NCBI GenBank assembly: GCA_964459385.1
Contig: CAYWLG010000010.1
Span: 1-64,000 of the forward strand
From: UBA6107 sp964459385
Lineage (GTDB): Bacteria > Chloroflexota > Anaerolineae > Anaerolineales > Anaerolineaceae
DNA: 64,000 nucleotides
Direction: 5' to 3'
Made by a program: the position numbers and the translations under genes. Positions within the stretch are counted from its first letter, which is position 1, and each line of letters begins with the position of its first letter. Shown piece after piece: positions 1-8,363 of the stretch. The notes under the pieces were generated by a model. The model ran no database searches. It had not been told where the DNA came from and saw only the letters and a list, made by a program, of their open reading frames with translations.

Positions 1-103
1 GAACTCAGTCCTTCGTTCCTAATTAACTTTTGTCCAACTAATGGGGTGCACTACAAAATAGACCACTCTCTTTTTTGATGAATAGAATTATTGGAATAGA
101 AGC

Positions 104-529
104 TTAACCGGCTTGCTTTGACTCTTCGCGGCACTTTTCGCAAATACCAAATAAGACAAGATGATTGGTCTTGATCTCAAATTGATGAGCGGCTTCGAGC
201 GAATGAAAGAAGGCTTCGACTTCTTCATGGCCGATGGTGATCACCTGCCCGCAGCCTTCGCAGACAAGGTGGTGATGAATATCCCCGTGAATGCTCTCAT
301 ATACAGCCGACCCGGTGCCCATGTCTGAGACCGAGATCTTTCCGTTTTTGACCAGGCGTTCCAATGCACGGTAAACAGTGGAGGGGTTAACCGCCGGCAG
401 TTGCGGGTGGATCTGCTCATAGACCTCATGAGAGGTGAGGTGAACGTGTTCTTTTTCGAGAACTTCGAGAATGTAATAGTCAACAGAGGATGAACGCATA
501 AGGGATCGCTTTAATTGAATTTTATTCAT
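104..529 (-). CDS. Fur-family metal/peroxide-responsive transcriptional regulator
   Basis: A 141-residue protein of the usual Fur/PerR/Zur length. The N-terminal half is a winged helix with the typical VNPSTVYRALERLV recognition segment (about residues 48-60). The C-terminal dimerisation half carries a histidine run (85-87) and two CxxC pairs (Cys90/Cys93 and Cys130/Cys133), the structural zinc site of the family. Fur proteins bind DNA when loaded with Fe, Zn or Mn, or respond to peroxide. The sequence alone does not let me choose between Fur, PerR and Zur. It is divergent from rpsO-pnp, and no target operator was recognised in the short intergenic space. Confidence 0.9.
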   Translation of the reverse strand: MNKIQLKRSLMRSSSVDYYILEVLEKEHVHLTSHEVYEQIHPQLPAVNPSTVYRALERLVKNGKISVSDMGTGSAVYESIHGDIHHHLVCEGCGQVITIGHEEVEAFFHSLEAAHQFEIKTNHLVLFGICEKCREESKQAG

Positions 530-610
530 TTTACCCGAATTTCAAGCGTGAAAACATAAAATTGCTGTCTATTTACGTTTATTACGGACACTTGCATGTT
601 TTTGGCCACC

Positions 611-639
611 TTCACATGCTGATTTTCCTCTGGTATAAT
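611..639 (+). promoter_or_regulatory. Sigma-70-type promoter of rpsO-pnp
   Basis: TTCACA (611-616) and a perfect TATAAT (634-639) are separated by 17 bp. Transcription would start near 646, giving a leader of about 75 nt before rpsO. Confidence 0.75.
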
Positions 640-645
640 TCGAGC

Positions 646-712
646 AATGACTTGTCCTGTTTGTGGGTGAAAGCCTGCGGGCATGGAGACGTGCAGAAAT
701 CTTTTTTAGGAG
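646..712 (+). promoter_or_regulatory. rpsO 5' leader with two possible hairpins (candidate S15 autoregulatory site)
   Basis: The leader can fold into a GAAA-capped hairpin with many G-U pairs (663-668 with 673-678), followed at once by a short stem (681-684 with 691-694), then the AGGAG ribosome-binding site. S15 is known to repress its own mRNA through structured leaders in several bacteria, but those structures differ between lineages. The regulatory role here is inference only. Confidence 0.3.
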
Positions 713-720
713 CAAATGTC

Positions 721-993
721 ATGGCTTTGACAAAGGAAGAGAAACAAAAACTGATCACTGAGTACCAGATCAACGACGCAGACACCGGTTCTGCTGATGT
801 GCAGATTGCACTGCTTACCCTGCGCATTAAACAACTCACTGAGCACTTGCGAACCAACAAACACGACAACGCTTCACGTCGCGGTCTGTTGAAAATGGTC
901 GGTCAGCGCCGCAAACTGCTGGCTTATCTGCGCCGCACCAATTTCGCCAGATTCGCGATCATCACAGAAAAATTGAGCATTCGCACCCGGTAA
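721..993 (+). CDS. rpsO: 30S ribosomal protein S15
   Basis: A 90-residue protein matching S15 over its whole length, including the DTGSADVQIALLTLRIKQLT segment near the N-terminus and the SRRGLLKMVGQRRKLLAYL segment that contacts 16S rRNA helices 20-22. S15 is a primary binder of the central domain of the small subunit. The reading frame is open further upstream, but the ATG at 721 is preceded by AGGAG at 708-712 and gives the canonical MALTKEEK start. It forms the classic rpsO-pnp pair with the next gene, although a hairpin with a T-run lies between them. Confidence 0.97.
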   Translation: MALTKEEKQKLITEYQINDADTGSADVQIALLTLRIKQLTEHLRTNKHDNASRRGLLKMVGQRRKLLAYLRRTNFARFAIITEKLSIRTR

Positions 994-1005
994 TAGTGAT
1001 CCAGG

Positions 1006-1039
1006 CGAGTAGAGGATAAAGTATCATCTACTCGTTTTT
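1006..1039 (+). terminator. Intrinsic terminator or attenuator after rpsO
   Basis: An 8-bp perfect stem CGAGTAGA/TCTACTCG (1006-1013 with 1027-1034) is followed by TTTTT. It lies between rpsO and pnp and probably terminates part of the transcription. Confidence 0.7.
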
Positions 1040-1092
1040 ATTCCCCCACCAAAGAGTGGGATGTAGCCGCCGGTTGGGTATTGAAAAATGCA

Positions 1093-1111
1093 GAGGACGA
1101 GCCTCGTCCTC
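1093..1111 (+). promoter_or_regulatory. Hairpin in the pnp leader
   Basis: GAGGACG (1093-1099) pairs perfectly with CGTCCTC (1105-1111) around a 5-nt loop, and no T-run follows. In Escherichia coli the pnp leader forms a stem cut by RNase III that mediates PNPase autoregulation. A similar role here is inferred from position only. Confidence 0.35.
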
Positions 1112-1164
1112 ATTGTCTTTCAGTCCCTAACCAGGCGGGTAAGTGATTTTAGGGAGTTATACAA

Positions 1165-3420
1165 ATGAAACCTGAAAGTAAGAAATATATTGCCACTGTG
1201 GGTGGTCGTCCGGTCACGTTTGAAACCGGTAAACTGGCCGCTCAGGCGGGCGGCTCTGTCACCGTGCAGTTGGGTGATACTGTTGTGTTTGCCGCCGCAA
1301 CGATGGGGGATACCCCCCGAGAAGGTCAGGACTTTTTCCCGCTGACCGTTGAGTATGAAGAGAAGATGTATGCCGGTGGTCGCATCCCAGGTTCTTTCTT
1401 CCGACGTGAAGGTCGCCCCGGCGCGGATGCCATTTTGGTATCGCGCCTCACCGATCGCCCGCTTCGCCCGCTTTTCAACAAAGACATGCGCAACGAAGTG
1501 CAAGTGATCATGTTCTCGCTGTCGGCTGATTGGGAGAACCCGCTGGATGTTTTGGCGATCAACGCCGCCTCGGCTGCCGTTATGATCTCTGATATCCCAT
1601 GGGATGGTCCTGTGGGCGCTGTGCGCGTGGCCCGTGTGGACGGCCAGTTTGTGGTCAACCCCACTTACGCACAGATCGATGAATCCGACCTTGACCTGCG
1701 CATTGCCGGTACCAGCGATGCCATTCTGATGGTCGAGAGTGGCTCAGAAGAAGTAGATGAAGAGACTATGGTCGAGGCTCTGCTCTTTGGCCATCAGTCC
1801 ATTCAACCTCTTATTGAGGCACAATTGCAGATGGCAAAAGAGGTCGGCAAGGTCAAACGTGAAGTTCCTCTCTTCCCCATTGATGGGGATCTGGTGGAGC
1901 GTGTTTACCAGCGCTGCCTTTCTGAGATGGACGGCATGCTCGATACCCTGCACGGCAAACATGAGCTGCAGGATGCGCTTGATGAATTGCGTGCTACGGT
2001 CATTACTGAAATGACCGACCCGGAAGATGCCGAAACCATCGCCAAGACCAAAGAAGCTTTCGAAGAAGCCTATCGCCGTGTGGTGCGTTCTCGCATCCTT
2101 GACAAGCACCTGCGCCCCGATGGACGCCAGATCACCGAGATTCGCCCCATCTGGTGCGAAGTGGGTGTCAGCCCGCGCGCTCATGGCTCTGGCCTCTTTA
2201 CCCGTGGGGAGACCCAGGTGTTGACCCTGGCGACTTTGGGAACCCCCAAAGAAGCGCAAGAGATCGATACCCTGTCACCGAACGACAGCAAGCGCTACAT
2301 CCATCACTACAATTTTCCGCCTTACTGCACCGGTGAGGTGAAACGTCTGGGCGGTCAGTCGCGCCGTGAGATCGGTCATGGGGCGTTGGCTGAACGCGCT
2401 TTGCTGCCCGTGATCCCATCAGAAAAAGAATTCCCTTACACGCTGCGTCTGGTCTCAGAGGTGCTTTCTTCAAACGGTTCCTCTTCAATGGCCTCCGTTT
2501 GCGGTTCGACCCTGGCCCTCATGGATACGGGTGTGCCCATCAAGGCCCCGGTTGCCGGTGTGGCAATGGGCTTGATCAAGGAAGATGAAAATTTTGTGGT
2601 TCTGACCGACATTCAGGGCGCCGAAGATCACCTGGGCGATATGGATTTCAAAGTGGCCGGTACCACTGAAGGTATCACCGCTTTGCAGATGGATATCAAG
2701 ATCAAGGGCATCACCCCTGAGATCATGCGTCAGGCTTTGAGCCAGGCACATGAGGCCCGCATGTTCATCCTCAACAAGATGCTTGAGGTGATCCCTGTGC
2801 CTCGTCCTGAGCTGAAGAGCTTTGTGCCACGCATCACCATCGTTCAGGTGCCAGTTGATAAAATTGGCGCGATCATCGGCCCCGGTGGCAAGAACATCCG
2901 TTCATTACAGGAAGAAACCGGTACCAAGATCGATATCGATGATGACGGAACCGTCTATATTGCAGCCACCAACAGCGAAGCCGAAATGGCTGCCCGTGAG
3001 CGCATTGAAGGCCTCACTGAAACACCACAGGTGGGTCGCATTTACACCGGCAAAGTGGTTCGCATTGCCGACTTCGGCGCTTTCGTGCAGATTCTGCCCG
3101 GCATGGACGGCATGGTTCATATCTCCCAGCTTGACAGCGAACGTGTTGAAAAGGTGGAAGATGTGGTTAACATGGGCGATGAGCTGACCGTGATGGTCAC
3201 TGCCATCGATGAGAATGGCAAGATTCGCCTTTCCCGCCAGGCCGTGCTTGAAGGTTGGACGGTAGAAGAAGCCCTCGAACATGATAAGGGCGGCAAGAGC
3301 GGCGGCGGCAGACCACGCAGCGGTGGAGATCGCCGGGGTGGAGATCATCGTGGTGGTGGAGATCGCCGCGGTGGCTATAACCGTGGTGGTGGCGATCGCG
3401 GAAGCAGTTCTCGCCATTAA
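1165..3420 (+). CDS. pnp: Polyribonucleotide nucleotidyltransferase (PNPase)
   Basis: A 751-residue 3'-5' phosphorolytic exoribonuclease with the full domain order: first RNase PH domain, all-alpha linker, second RNase PH domain with the active-site segment LGDMDFKVAGT, a KH domain around residues 560-620 (IIGPGGKNI) and an S1 domain from about 623. It degrades mRNA as a trimer using phosphate. AGGGAG at 1151-1156 supports the ATG. The last ~45 residues form a Gly/Arg-rich RGG-type tail with repeats such as GGDRRGG, encoded by repetitive DNA. Such tails are common in RNA-binding proteins and would add RNA affinity; this is an inferred role. Confidence 0.97.
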   Translation: MKPESKKYIATVGGRPVTFETGKLAAQAGGSVTVQLGDTVVFAAATMGDTPREGQDFFPLTVEYEEKMYAGGRIPGSFFRREGRPGADAILVSRLTDRPLRPLFNKDMRNEVQVIMFSLSADWENPLDVLAINAASAAVMISDIPWDGPVGAVRVARVDGQFVVNPTYAQIDESDLDLRIAGTSDAILMVESGSEEVDEETMVEALLFGHQSIQPLIEAQLQMAKEVGKVKREVPLFPIDGDLVERVYQRCLSEMDGMLDTLHGKHELQDALDELRATVITEMTDPEDAETIAKTKEAFEEAYRRVVRSRILDKHLRPDGRQITEIRPIWCEVGVSPRAHGSGLFTRGETQVLTLATLGTPKEAQEIDTLSPNDSKRYIHHYNFPPYCTGEVKRLGGQSRREIGHGALAERALLPVIPSEKEFPYTLRLVSEVLSSNGSSSMASVCGSTLALMDTGVPIKAPVAGVAMGLIKEDENFVVLTDIQGAEDHLGDMDFKVAGTTEGITALQMDIKIKGITPEIMRQALSQAHEARMFILNKMLEVIPVPRPELKSFVPRITIVQVPVDKIGAIIGPGGKNIRSLQEETGTKIDIDDDGTVYIAATNSEAEMAARERIEGLTETPQVGRIYTGKVVRIADFGAFVQILPGMDGMVHISQLDSERVEKVEDVVNMGDELTVMVTAIDENGKIRLSRQAVLEGWTVEEALEHDKGGKSGGGRPRSGGDRRGGDHRGGGDRRGGYNRGGGDRGSSSRH

Positions 3421-3435
3421 TTAAAATGCGTAATG

Positions 3436-3469
3436 AAGAGCTGGCCTAAAAAATGGGTCAGCTCTTTTT
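3436..3469 (+). terminator. Intrinsic terminator of pnp
   Basis: An 11-bp stem with one G-U pair (3436-3446 with 3456-3466) and an 9-nt loop, ending in a T-run. Confidence 0.85.
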
Positions 3470-3553
3470 GTTTGTGGTGACGGGCTGCGTCGCTATAGAA
3501 AGCTCTTGATGTGCCTACTGAAAAAAATTTCAATTGAAATCGGATTTATCGTT

Positions 3554-3581
3554 TATAATTGAACCGTTATTTGGTTCACAA
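3554..3581 (+). promoter_or_regulatory. rex promoter -10 with adjacent possible Rex operator half-site
   Basis: A perfect TATAAT sits at 3554-3559. TTCACAA at 3575-3581 equals one half of the known Rex consensus TTGTGAA-N4-TTCACAA and lies where RNA polymerase would be blocked. The left half (3564-3570) matches only 3 of 7 bases, so autoregulation is a weak inference. No -35 with normal spacing was found. Confidence 0.35.
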
Positions 3582-3669
3582 TAGCACAAATTGCTCGCAA
3601 GACGAATAAATGTGGGTGATTGTAGTCTTTTTCCTTTATTGTTAAAAAATCTGTTCACTGAGGTAGACC

Positions 3670-4374
3670 ATGAAATCTATCGGCATTCCCATCCCAACAC
3701 TCAGAAGACTACCACTTTACTATCAGCAGTTGCTGGATGCCTCACGCCAGGGGAAGAACTTCATCTCGTCCGTTGAGTTAGGCAAGGCAACCGGTTCTGC
3801 TCCAGAGCAGGTGCGCAAAGACCTGAGTTTTTTGGCCGGGCAGGGAAAAAGCCGTGTGGGGTACGAAACAAAAAAACTGGCTGGCATCATTGAAGACTAT
3901 TTAGGTTTGCAGAACAATAAAAAAGCCGTGCTCGTTGGGGCAGGGAACCTGGGACGTGCACTGGCCCTCTACCCCGGTTTTGCCCAGTTTGGACTAAAAA
4001 TCGTCGCTTTGTACGACAATGATTCCTCAAAGATTGGTCAAATGGTAGGAAATTTGCAGGTGATGTCGGTGGAAAGGATGCCCGATCATCTTGAAAAGAA
4101 CCACACCTGCATTGGCATCATCACAACCTCCCCTGGCGGAGCGCAGGAAGTCGCCGAAACGATGGTGAACAGCGGCATCCGGGCCATTTGGAATTTTTCC
4201 ACGGTGCACTTGCATGTTCCCGAAGAGGTGATGGTTCGTAATGTTGATCTCTCGCTTGAGTTGGCCGTGATCTCGCACTACATCAGTTCGCTGGGTCTGC
4301 ACAAGAACATCATTCCAGACCGCGATTTGGACGAAAGTTTGTCAGTTGGCTTTTGGGAGAACGAAAGCAAGTAG
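3670..4374 (+). CDS. rex: Redox-sensing transcriptional repressor Rex
   Basis: A 234-residue protein of normal Rex length. An N-terminal winged helix (about residues 1-80, with PEQVRKDLSFL) is followed by a Rossmann domain whose GAGNLGRAL nucleotide loop begins near residue 91, and a C-terminal helix that swaps between subunits. Rex senses the NADH/NAD+ ratio: it represses fermentation and respiration genes and leaves DNA when NADH is high. It stands alone here, next to the convergent murE, so its targets are elsewhere or include its own promoter. Confidence 0.95.
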   Translation: MKSIGIPIPTLRRLPLYYQQLLDASRQGKNFISSVELGKATGSAPEQVRKDLSFLAGQGKSRVGYETKKLAGIIEDYLGLQNNKKAVLVGAGNLGRALALYPGFAQFGLKIVALYDNDSSKIGQMVGNLQVMSVERMPDHLEKNHTCIGIITTSPGGAQEVAETMVNSGIRAIWNFSTVHLHVPEEVMVRNVDLSLELAVISHYISSLGLHKNIIPDRDLDESLSVGFWENESK

Positions 4375-4401
4375 ATTGTTATAGACAAAGACACAGAATA
4401 G

Positions 4402-4432
4402 AAAAGACGGCGCTTTAAGCGCCGTCTTTTTT
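4402..4432. terminator. Bidirectional terminator between rex and murE
   Basis: A 14-bp perfect stem (4402-4415 with 4417-4430) flanked by A-run and T-run works in both directions. It overlaps the murE stop codon. Confidence 0.85.
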
Positions 4433-5989
4433 GCTCGTAGGCAGTTCAGGCATTTCAGGCCCGGGCACGTTGAGCAGCCTGGCCAGGGCGGCGCGCATGG
4501 CGGTGCGGTCATCCCAGGGGTATTCGGTCTCTTCAAAACACATTGACTGTTCATGCCCTTTGCCGCAGGCGATCACCAGATCACCCGGCTGGGCCATTTG
4601 CACGGCTCGAAAAATGGCGCTGCCACGATCCGGCTCGCGGATGAAATTTTCCTCTTCAACGCCACCGTCTTTGATAGCCGCCTGAGCCATTTCATCGAGA
4701 ATGCCATCCAGCGATTCGGTGCGTGGGTCTTCAGCGGTCAGGATGGTCATATCGGCCAGTTTGACCGATTCAGCAGCCATCATTTTGCGCTTTTCTACAT
4801 CACGCAGGCCGGCAGAACCGAACACGGCGATCACTTTACCTTTCACCATCGGTCGGGCAGCCTCAAGAGCCACTTTAAGTGCATTGGGGGTGTGGGCAAA
4901 ATCGACAATGGCTTTGAAAGGCTGGCCCATGTCGATCTTTTCCATGCGGCCCGGCACCCCACTGAAACTGGCGATGCTGCCGGCAGCAGTGGCAAGATCG
5001 ATCCCCAGAGCGCACACGGTGGCCCCCAGCGCAGCCAGACAGTTGGAAACGTTGAAGAGCCCCGGCATGGGACAATGAACCGGCTGAGATTCGCCCTGCC
5101 AGATCGCGATGAAATCAATAGAATCAGGCGCTGCCTGTATATCTGTGGCGGTTAAATCCCCCTTCCCCTGGGTGCTGTAAGAAACAAAGTTTGCCTCAAC
5201 CAGCGGTTTCAACCCAGCATAAGAACGATCGTCGGCATTAAGGACGGTAAAGCGGGGATTGCCCTGGGGTTTGAAGTGGGTTTTTTGCAGATGTTTGATC
5301 AACTGAGCTTTGGTGGATAGATAGTTCTCGTAAGAACCATGATAATCGAGGTGTTCGTGGGTCACGTTCGTGTATGCGGCCACATCATATTCACAGCCGG
5401 TCACGCGGTGCTGGGCCAGACCGTGAGAGGTGGTTTCGAGCACCACGTGGGTCATCCCCACCTCCACCATGTGCGCCAAATATTGCTGCACCTGCGGGGA
5501 CTCGGGTGTGGTCACATGAAAGCCGGTGTCGATCACTTCATCACCGATCATGGCATTGACCGTCGAAATGAGCCCCACCTTTTTATCGGCTGCCTTGAGG
5601 ATGTGAAAGATCAGATTGGAGGTGGTGGTCTTGCCATCTGTGCCGGTGACACCAATGACCGTCATTTTGCGGCCGGGAAAATCATAGAGAGAAGCGGCCA
5701 GGTAAGCCATCGCTTCGCGCGAATCTTCCACTTGCAAATAAGGGACATTTAAAGAATCGTAGGGATGAGTGCCCACCACGGCAACCGCGCCATTTTTGAC
5801 CGCGGCGGGAATGTAGTTGTGACCATCGGTGTTGCCGCCCACCAGACAGATGAAAAGATCACCTGGTTTGACTGTGCGTGAATCGAGGGCGATGCCTTTC
5901 ACGACCACATCCACAATATTCCCCTCGCTGATGCAGCCGATAGGCAGTTCTTCGATCAGAGAAATGAGCTTCTTTTGATAAATTCTCAT
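4415..5989 (-). CDS. murE: UDP-N-acetylmuramyl-peptide synthetase (MurE)
   Basis: A 524-residue Mur ligase that adds the third amino acid to UDP-MurNAc-L-Ala-D-Glu in peptidoglycan synthesis. It shows the ATP loop GVTGTDGKTTT (residues 113-123), the substrate segment HVTTPESPQVQ and the C-terminal DFAHTPNALK motif. The third-residue selectivity site reads EDPR, close to the DNPR motif of diaminopimelate-type enzymes, while some Chloroflexi use ornithine, so the substrate is left open. I choose the ATG at 5989: an upstream in-frame TTG lies inside the terminator stem of the ATP synthase operon and cannot be the start. No other cell-wall cluster genes adjoin it. Confidence 0.93.
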   Translation of the reverse strand: MRIYQKKLISLIEELPIGCISEGNIVDVVVKGIALDSRTVKPGDLFICLVGGNTDGHNYIPAAVKNGAVAVVGTHPYDSLNVPYLQVEDSREAMAYLAASLYDFPGRKMTVIGVTGTDGKTTTSNLIFHILKAADKKVGLISTVNAMIGDEVIDTGFHVTTPESPQVQQYLAHMVEVGMTHVVLETTSHGLAQHRVTGCEYDVAAYTNVTHEHLDYHGSYENYLSTKAQLIKHLQKTHFKPQGNPRFTVLNADDRSYAGLKPLVEANFVSYSTQGKGDLTATDIQAAPDSIDFIAIWQGESQPVHCPMPGLFNVSNCLAALGATVCALGIDLATAAGSIASFSGVPGRMEKIDMGQPFKAIVDFAHTPNALKVALEAARPMVKGKVIAVFGSAGLRDVEKRKMMAAESVKLADMTILTAEDPRTESLDGILDEMAQAAIKDGGVEEENFIREPDRGSAIFRAVQMAQPGDLVIACGKGHEQSMCFEETEYPWDDRTAMRAALARLLNVPGPEMPELPTSKKDGA

Positions 5990-6012
5990 AAGTCCTATTC
6001 TACGATTAAATA

Positions 6013-6054
6013 TTAAGAGGGCCAAGAGAATCTCTATCCCCTTGGCCCTCTTAA
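6013..6054 (-). terminator. Terminator of the F0 ATP synthase operon
   Basis: A 14-bp perfect stem (6013-6026 with 6041-6054) with a 14-nt loop lies just after the atpFH stop. The T-tail is moderate. It separates the operon from murE on the same strand and shows that no F1 genes follow. Confidence 0.75.
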
Positions 6055-6063
6055 AAATCGGGT

Positions 6064-6801
6064 TTATTGCAAAGATTGTTGCAAGGCTTGTAATTGACCG
6101 GCGACTGAACCATCTACCATGCGATCACCTACACGGATGATCAGACCACCCAAAATGCCCGGGTTGACTTTGAAAGAAACGTCGGCATGGCTGCCTAATT
6201 TGGCCAGAATATCTTTTTTGACGGTGGCCTGCTCGGCTTCGGTGAGGGGCAGGGCACTGGTCACTTCGGCCGCATCACCGGCAACATCGCTCTTTTCAAG
6301 TACAACCACTTTGCCGCTTTTGACACCGGAGAAGAATTCATCCACCAAAGCGTGCTGGCGTTTCTCATCCAATGCTTCACCGATCAACTTTTGGGCGGCG
6401 GCAATGGCCAGCGTGGCAACCTGTCCGCGCAGATCGCTCAAGAGGCGGTCACGTTCGACAGAAATTTCGGCCATAGCGGCTTCACGGGCTTTGGCAACCT
6501 CGGCTTCGCTGGAGGCTTTGATCTCACGGTTGGCCAGTTCGGCCTTTTCGGTGGCTTCACGGATCATTTGACCGGTCTTGGCCTGTGCCTCGGTAATAAT
6601 GGCTGCGGCATCTTTTTCGGCGTTTTCACGCGCTTCGGCTGCAACACGGGCGTCTTCAAGACCTTTTTCGATCAATTCTTGACGCTTCTGCATCATGTTC
6701 ATAAGAGGCTTATAGACCCAGGCACGCAACACCACCATGATGATGGCGAAGTTGAGGATCTGAACAATTAAGTATCCAAGATTAATACCAAGTTTTTCCA
6801 A
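6064..6801 (-). CDS. ATP synthase fused subunit b-delta
   Basis: A 245-residue protein that joins two normally separate subunits. Residues 1-30 form the single membrane helix of subunit b (the YKPL motif follows), then a long Ala/Glu/Arg-rich coiled coil to about 150. The C-terminal ~80 residues end in the delta/OSCP signature GGLIIRVGDRMVDGSV (about 218-233). It would act as peripheral stator and cap of F1. Most of the delta N-terminal helical domain is missing, or replaced by the end of the coiled coil. The start is TTG, chosen because AGGAG lies 6 nt before it. Fused b-delta proteins are known from mycobacteria; this one is arranged b first, delta second. Confidence 0.88.
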   Translation of the reverse strand: MEKLGINLGYLIVQILNFAIIMVVLRAWVYKPLMNMMQKRQELIEKGLEDARVAAEARENAEKDAAAIITEAQAKTGQMIREATEKAELANREIKASSEAEVAKAREAAMAEISVERDRLLSDLRGQVATLAIAAAQKLIGEALDEKRQHALVDEFFSGVKSGKVVVLEKSDVAGDAAEVTSALPLTEAEQATVKKDILAKLGSHADVSFKVNPGILGGLIIRVGDRMVDGSVAGQLQALQQSLQ

Positions 6802-6824
6802 GGTGAACTCCTATATCTTGAAGA

Positions 6825-7061
6825 CTAAAGGACGAAGAGCATCAAGAATGCGATCACCAGACAATAAATGGCGATAGCTTCTGAGAACGCGATACCCAAA
6901 ATCATGTTGGTGAAGAGGTTACCATAAGTATCTGGGTTGCGAGCCATACCGGTAAGGGCGCCCTGAACGCTCAGACCAATGCCGACACCAGCACCGGCAG
7001 CGCCGATCATTGCCAGGCCAGCGCCGATAAATTTTGCAGCCATAATAATATCACCAGTCAT
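6825..7061 (-). CDS. atpE: ATP synthase F0 subunit c
   Basis: A 78-residue hairpin of two hydrophobic helices joined by the polar loop ARNPD (40-44). The ion-carrying carboxylate is Glu61 in FSEAIAIY. The residue after it is Ala rather than Ser, and the position of the sodium-binding Gln in helix 1 of Na+ enzymes is Ile28, so proton coupling is the likelier reading. ATG 7061 is used; a second in-frame ATG at 7043 is possible because the AGGAGG upstream is 12 nt from the first. Confidence 0.95.
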   Translation of the reverse strand: MTGDIIMAAKFIGAGLAMIGAAGAGVGIGLSVQGALTGMARNPDTYGNLFTNMILGIAFSEAIAIYCLVIAFLMLFVL

Positions 7062-7100
7062 TTTTTTACTAAGCCTCCTGTACTTGTGATGCGAAGATTT

Positions 7101-8069
7101 CTAACCGTGAGCTTCTTCAGAATGACCCTGAGTTGCCTGGGCCATAAAGACTAATGTCAACATACCAAACACGAACGCCTGAATGGCGCCAATGAACAAT
7201 TCAAATACCATGATCATGGAAGGTACAAAGACCGGGATCATGGCGCCTACCAGCGCCATCAAAACCATGCCGGCGAACATATTGCCAAACAAACGGAAAG
7301 TAAACGATAAGATCTTTGATAATTCTGAGATGATCTCAAGCAAACCGACAATGAAATCCATGAACCCCAGCAGGGGAACCTTGAACATCGTGGTGAAATT
7401 GAGAAACTTTGAGAAGTAACGAATTCCCTGTGACTGCACGCCAATTACCTGGGTCATAAACACAGCGATCAAGGCGAGGGCCAGAGTAAAGTTAAGATCG
7501 GTGGAAAGACCGCGGATGAAGGGCGAGATGGTGTAGGTTTCTCCGCTGGTGATGGAGGGGTCAAGCTTGAACCATTCCCCGCCGATGGCCTGAATGCCAA
7601 CGCCTTTGGCACTTTCTTCAACATACCCAATGCTCTCAAAGCCCGGCAGCAACTTCAGCAGGTTGGCGAATAAGACTAAGATCAAAATGGTGGCGAACCA
7701 GGGGAAGATCTTCTTTGCCCATTTGCCGGCGGTGGTTTCGGTGAGCTTATATAAGGCGTCCACAGCGAATTCCATCATGCCGGCAATGCCTTTGGGGGCC
7801 AGATTGCTCGAACGGGTAGCTTGGCGCACGGCAAAAGCGATCAGGATGATCAACACATCCATGACCAGCATGGCGATCATCGTGTTGGTCAAATAAAAAT
7901 CGCCCAGCACCGGGATGGTAAACAACGGATGGTGAGAGACATTTTCAGCGGCAACCTGGATGTGCGGCTGCACGGGGGTAGCAATTTTTGTCCCGATGAT
8001 GCTGAGAATGATCAAGCCGAGTACGATCCAGCGATTTACCCCCCAGCGCCATTTATGCGTCTTTTCCAA
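7101..8069 (-). CDS. atpB: ATP synthase F0 subunit a
   Basis: A 322-residue polytopic membrane protein that forms the proton half-channels beside the c-ring. The essential arginine is Arg259 in FRLFGNMFAG. The protein has a longer N-terminal and loop region than the ~270-residue Escherichia coli protein, as in many Gram-positive and Chloroflexi versions. The start is TTG, with AGGAGG 6 nt upstream, and overlaps the end of the preceding atpI-like gene by 17 nt, which suggests translational coupling. Confidence 0.95.
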   Translation of the reverse strand: MEKTHKWRWGVNRWIVLGLIILSIIGTKIATPVQPHIQVAAENVSHHPLFTIPVLGDFYLTNTMIAMLVMDVLIILIAFAVRQATRSSNLAPKGIAGMMEFAVDALYKLTETTAGKWAKKIFPWFATILILVLFANLLKLLPGFESIGYVEESAKGVGIQAIGGEWFKLDPSITSGETYTISPFIRGLSTDLNFTLALALIAVFMTQVIGVQSQGIRYFSKFLNFTTMFKVPLLGFMDFIVGLLEIISELSKILSFTFRLFGNMFAGMVLMALVGAMIPVFVPSMIMVFELFIGAIQAFVFGMLTLVFMAQATQGHSEEAHG

Positions 8070-8355
8070 TAGTACCCTCCTCGTTCTTCTGGTTGGCTTG
8101 CTGGTCGGCTTTCATGCGGGCGGTGGCTTTTCTTGCTACGAAGAACATCGTCACCAGCGAAATGGGTATGCTGACTACCAGTAAACCTGCTGTAAACCAG
8201 GGTTTTGTTCCAAATTTTGCATCCAGTGCCAGCCCGCCCAACACAGCGGCCAAAATAATGACCATCGTCAGGCAGCCCACCTGCCCCACCAAACCTACCA
8301 GCAGAAGATTAAGTGAAGGCTTCTGTTCGGGTTTTTGATCACCGGATTCGTTCAT
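8053..8355 (-). CDS. AtpI/AtpZ-like small membrane protein of the ATP synthase operon
   Basis: A 100-residue protein with two predicted membrane helices (about 18-45 and 52-75), a charged N-terminus and a Lys/Gln-rich tail. Position as first gene before atpB and the short two-helix layout fit the AtpI/AtpZ proteins, which help c-ring assembly or carry Mg2+/Ca2+. Sequence similarity inside that family is low, so the family call rests mainly on context. Its ATG lies only 9 bp beyond the -10 box, so the message appears nearly leaderless. Confidence 0.75.
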   Translation of the reverse strand: MNESGDQKPEQKPSLNLLLVGLVGQVGCLTMVIILAAVLGGLALDAKFGTKPWFTAGLLVVSIPISLVTMFFVARKATARMKADQQANQKNEEGTIGKDA

Positions 8356-8363
8356 GAGACCTG

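Noticed and set aside
1..103. Left edge of the window
   Set aside because: No gene or clear signal was recognised in these bases.
3290..3420. Tandem DNA repeats at the pnp 3' end
   Set aside because: They encode the RGG-type tail of PNPase and are not a separate repeat element.
5990..6025. TTG start for murE 12 codons upstream
   Set aside because: It lies inside the terminator stem of the ATP synthase operon.
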